Part shown: positions 5,790 to 6,317 of the stretch, one piece after another | Numbering within the stretch: the stretch's first letter is position 1 | How the letters are laid out: every line of letters starts with the position of its first letter | Source of the DNA: a bacterium | Lineage (GTDB): Bacteria; Bacillota_I; Bacilli_A; RFN20; DUOF01 | Length of the DNA stretch: 6,317 nt | Reading direction: 5' to 3' | Assembly: GCA_012839015.1 (NCBI GenBank) | Contig: DUOF01000017.1 | Location: forward strand, 1 to 6,317 | Made by a program: the position numbers and the translations under genes | The notes under the pieces: model-generated | What the model was told of the DNA's origin: nothing | The model's database searches: none | What the model saw: the letters and a program-made list of their open reading frames with translations, nothing else

Positions 5790-6317
5790 TTAAATAAATA
5801 ACAAGGTAGGTAGGTAGGTAGATAACAACACTACAAAGATAATGCCTATAATGAGTGTTTGGTTGCTTAGTTGGTTTTCTTCTAATACATCGTTTTTACT
5901 AATAGTAGCAGTTTCAAGTATAGCTAAAGTTTCATTTTTAAAAGATGTACTAGTATTGGTAGTACTAGTACTTGTTTCTATATAACTAGTAAGATTAAAA
6001 CGATAAGTTTTAGTACCGATAACATCGGCAAAGACAACATACAAATAAGGGTTGTTTTTTATATTGTCAGGCAGTAGAAGTGTTAACTCACCTTCACTAT
6101 CTGAAACTTTACTCAAATCACAACTGTTTAGATAATCAGGAGTTAGACTATTACTATGCCAGGCATAGTAACAATGAGTAAAATCTAGTTTAACATTATC
6201 TTTTATGCTTAGAGTTACATCTTTAACAATTTTGGTGTCACCATCTTTATTAACGGCTAGGTCTACGCTAGGTGGATAACCATCTACTATGATTCTAAAG
6301 TAGGTAGGATTTCTAAA
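5790..6317 (-). CDS. C-terminal part of an exported, membrane-anchored Ig-like surface protein
   Basis: The frame is open from the window edge for 175 residues to TAA 5792-5790; the N-terminus is outside, so the TTG at 6116-6114 is not the true start. I do not recognise a named gene. Residues about 1-120 look like an extracellular beta-sandwich: alternating hydrophobic strands, YPPSVDLAV (14-22), YYAWHSNS (50-57), a run ending in VVFADVIGTKTYRF, and two Cys (49 and 66) that could form a disulfide. The pattern of a Trp-containing strand, a Gly-rich turn and a final 'fADviG' strand resembles Ig-like repeats of Firmicutes surface proteins. A Thr/Ser/Asn-rich stalk follows, then a membrane helix at the extreme C-terminus (153-175). 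No LPxTG motif is seen. The helix ends without the usual Lys/Arg tail because of a tetranucleotide tract at 5804-5821. Shifting frame there gives basic tails in both other frames. This suggests a slipped or phase-variable allele. Confidence 0.7.
   Translation of the reverse strand, partial: FRNPTYFRIIVDGYPPSVDLAVNKDGDTKIVKDVTLSIKDNVKLDFTHCYYAWHSNSLTPDYLNSCDLSKVSDSEGELTLLLPDNIKNNPYLYVVFADVIGTKTYRFNLTSYIETSTSTTNTSTSFKNETLAILETATISKNDVLEENQLSNQTLIIGIIFVVLLSTYLPTLLFI
5804..5821. repeat. Tetranucleotide tract (GGTA)4.5 inside the surface-protein gene
   Basis: Four full GGTA units (5805-5820), plus one matching base on each side, make an 18-bp perfect tract; on the coding strand it reads CTAC repeats. 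A 4-base gain or loss changes the reading frame within the C-terminal membrane helix. The present count ends the protein in LLFI. One unit more gives a tail ending LKRKEDKK with TAA at 5769-5767. One unit fewer gives a tail ending FKKKRR with TAA at 5776-5774. This is the layout of a slipped-strand contingency tract, although the copy number is low. Confidence 0.6.

Noticed and set aside
5947..5971. Perfect 9-bp inverted repeat with 7-base loop in the surface-protein gene
   Set aside because: It arises from alternating ACT and AGT codons in the Thr/Ser-rich stalk; ACTAGT is itself a palindrome, so repeats of it make dyads without any RNA or operator function.
6114..6116. TTG as the start of a small 108-residue membrane protein
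   Set aside because: The same frame is open for 67 further codons to the window edge, with Ig-like sequence continuing through it, and no Shine-Dalgarno stands before the TTG.

Overview
The window comes from a low-GC bacterium of the Firmicutes/Tenericutes side, most likely a Mollicutes-like or related lineage that keeps the standard genetic code (in the manner of Acholeplasma, Izemoplasma or the RF39-type gut Tenericutes, or possibly Erysipelotrichia). The reasons are the Gram-positive order rimP-nusA-ylxR-ylxQ-infB-rbfA, a short IF2 of about 610 residues, and a NusA with a long charged tail ending in an Asp/Tyr-rich stretch, as known from Mollicutes. All three Trp codons seen in the window are TGG, and TGA appears once, as the stop of ylxR. 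The exact taxon cannot be fixed from the sequence alone.

Every gene lies on the minus strand, so the transcript reads from high to low coordinates. At the right edge (6317 to 5790) is the C-terminal part of an exported protein: an Ig-like beta-sandwich, a Thr/Ser-rich stalk and a terminal membrane helix. A tetranucleotide tract inside the helix-coding region (5804-5821) sets which of three C-termini is made. In the frame present here the expected positively charged tail is lost. A 186-bp intergenic region follows. It holds a good sigma-A type promoter with an extended -10, a dyad overlapping that promoter, and a GC-rich leader hairpin directly before rimP.

From 5603 to 782 runs the compact transcription/translation operon: rimP (30S maturation), nusA (elongation, termination and antitermination factor), ylxR/rnpM (RNase P modulator family), ylxQ (L7Ae-type RNA-binding protein), infB (IF2) and rbfA (30S maturation and cold adaptation). 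Spacings run from 17 bp down to overlaps of 4 and 11 bp, so translational coupling is likely. Together these proteins link RNA polymerase, small-subunit assembly and initiation.

After rbfA comes a 60-bp gap with a 9-bp inverted repeat and a promoter whose -35 lies in the repeat's loop. The next gene runs off the left edge (721 to 1). It is a clear dihydrodipicolinate synthase/N-acetylneuraminate lyase (DapA) fold, but the Schiff-base lysine and the other catalytic residues are all replaced. It looks like a pseudoenzyme with an intact reading frame. This gene and the slippable tetranucleotide tract are the two most unusual items in the window; the rest is conserved housekeeping sequence.
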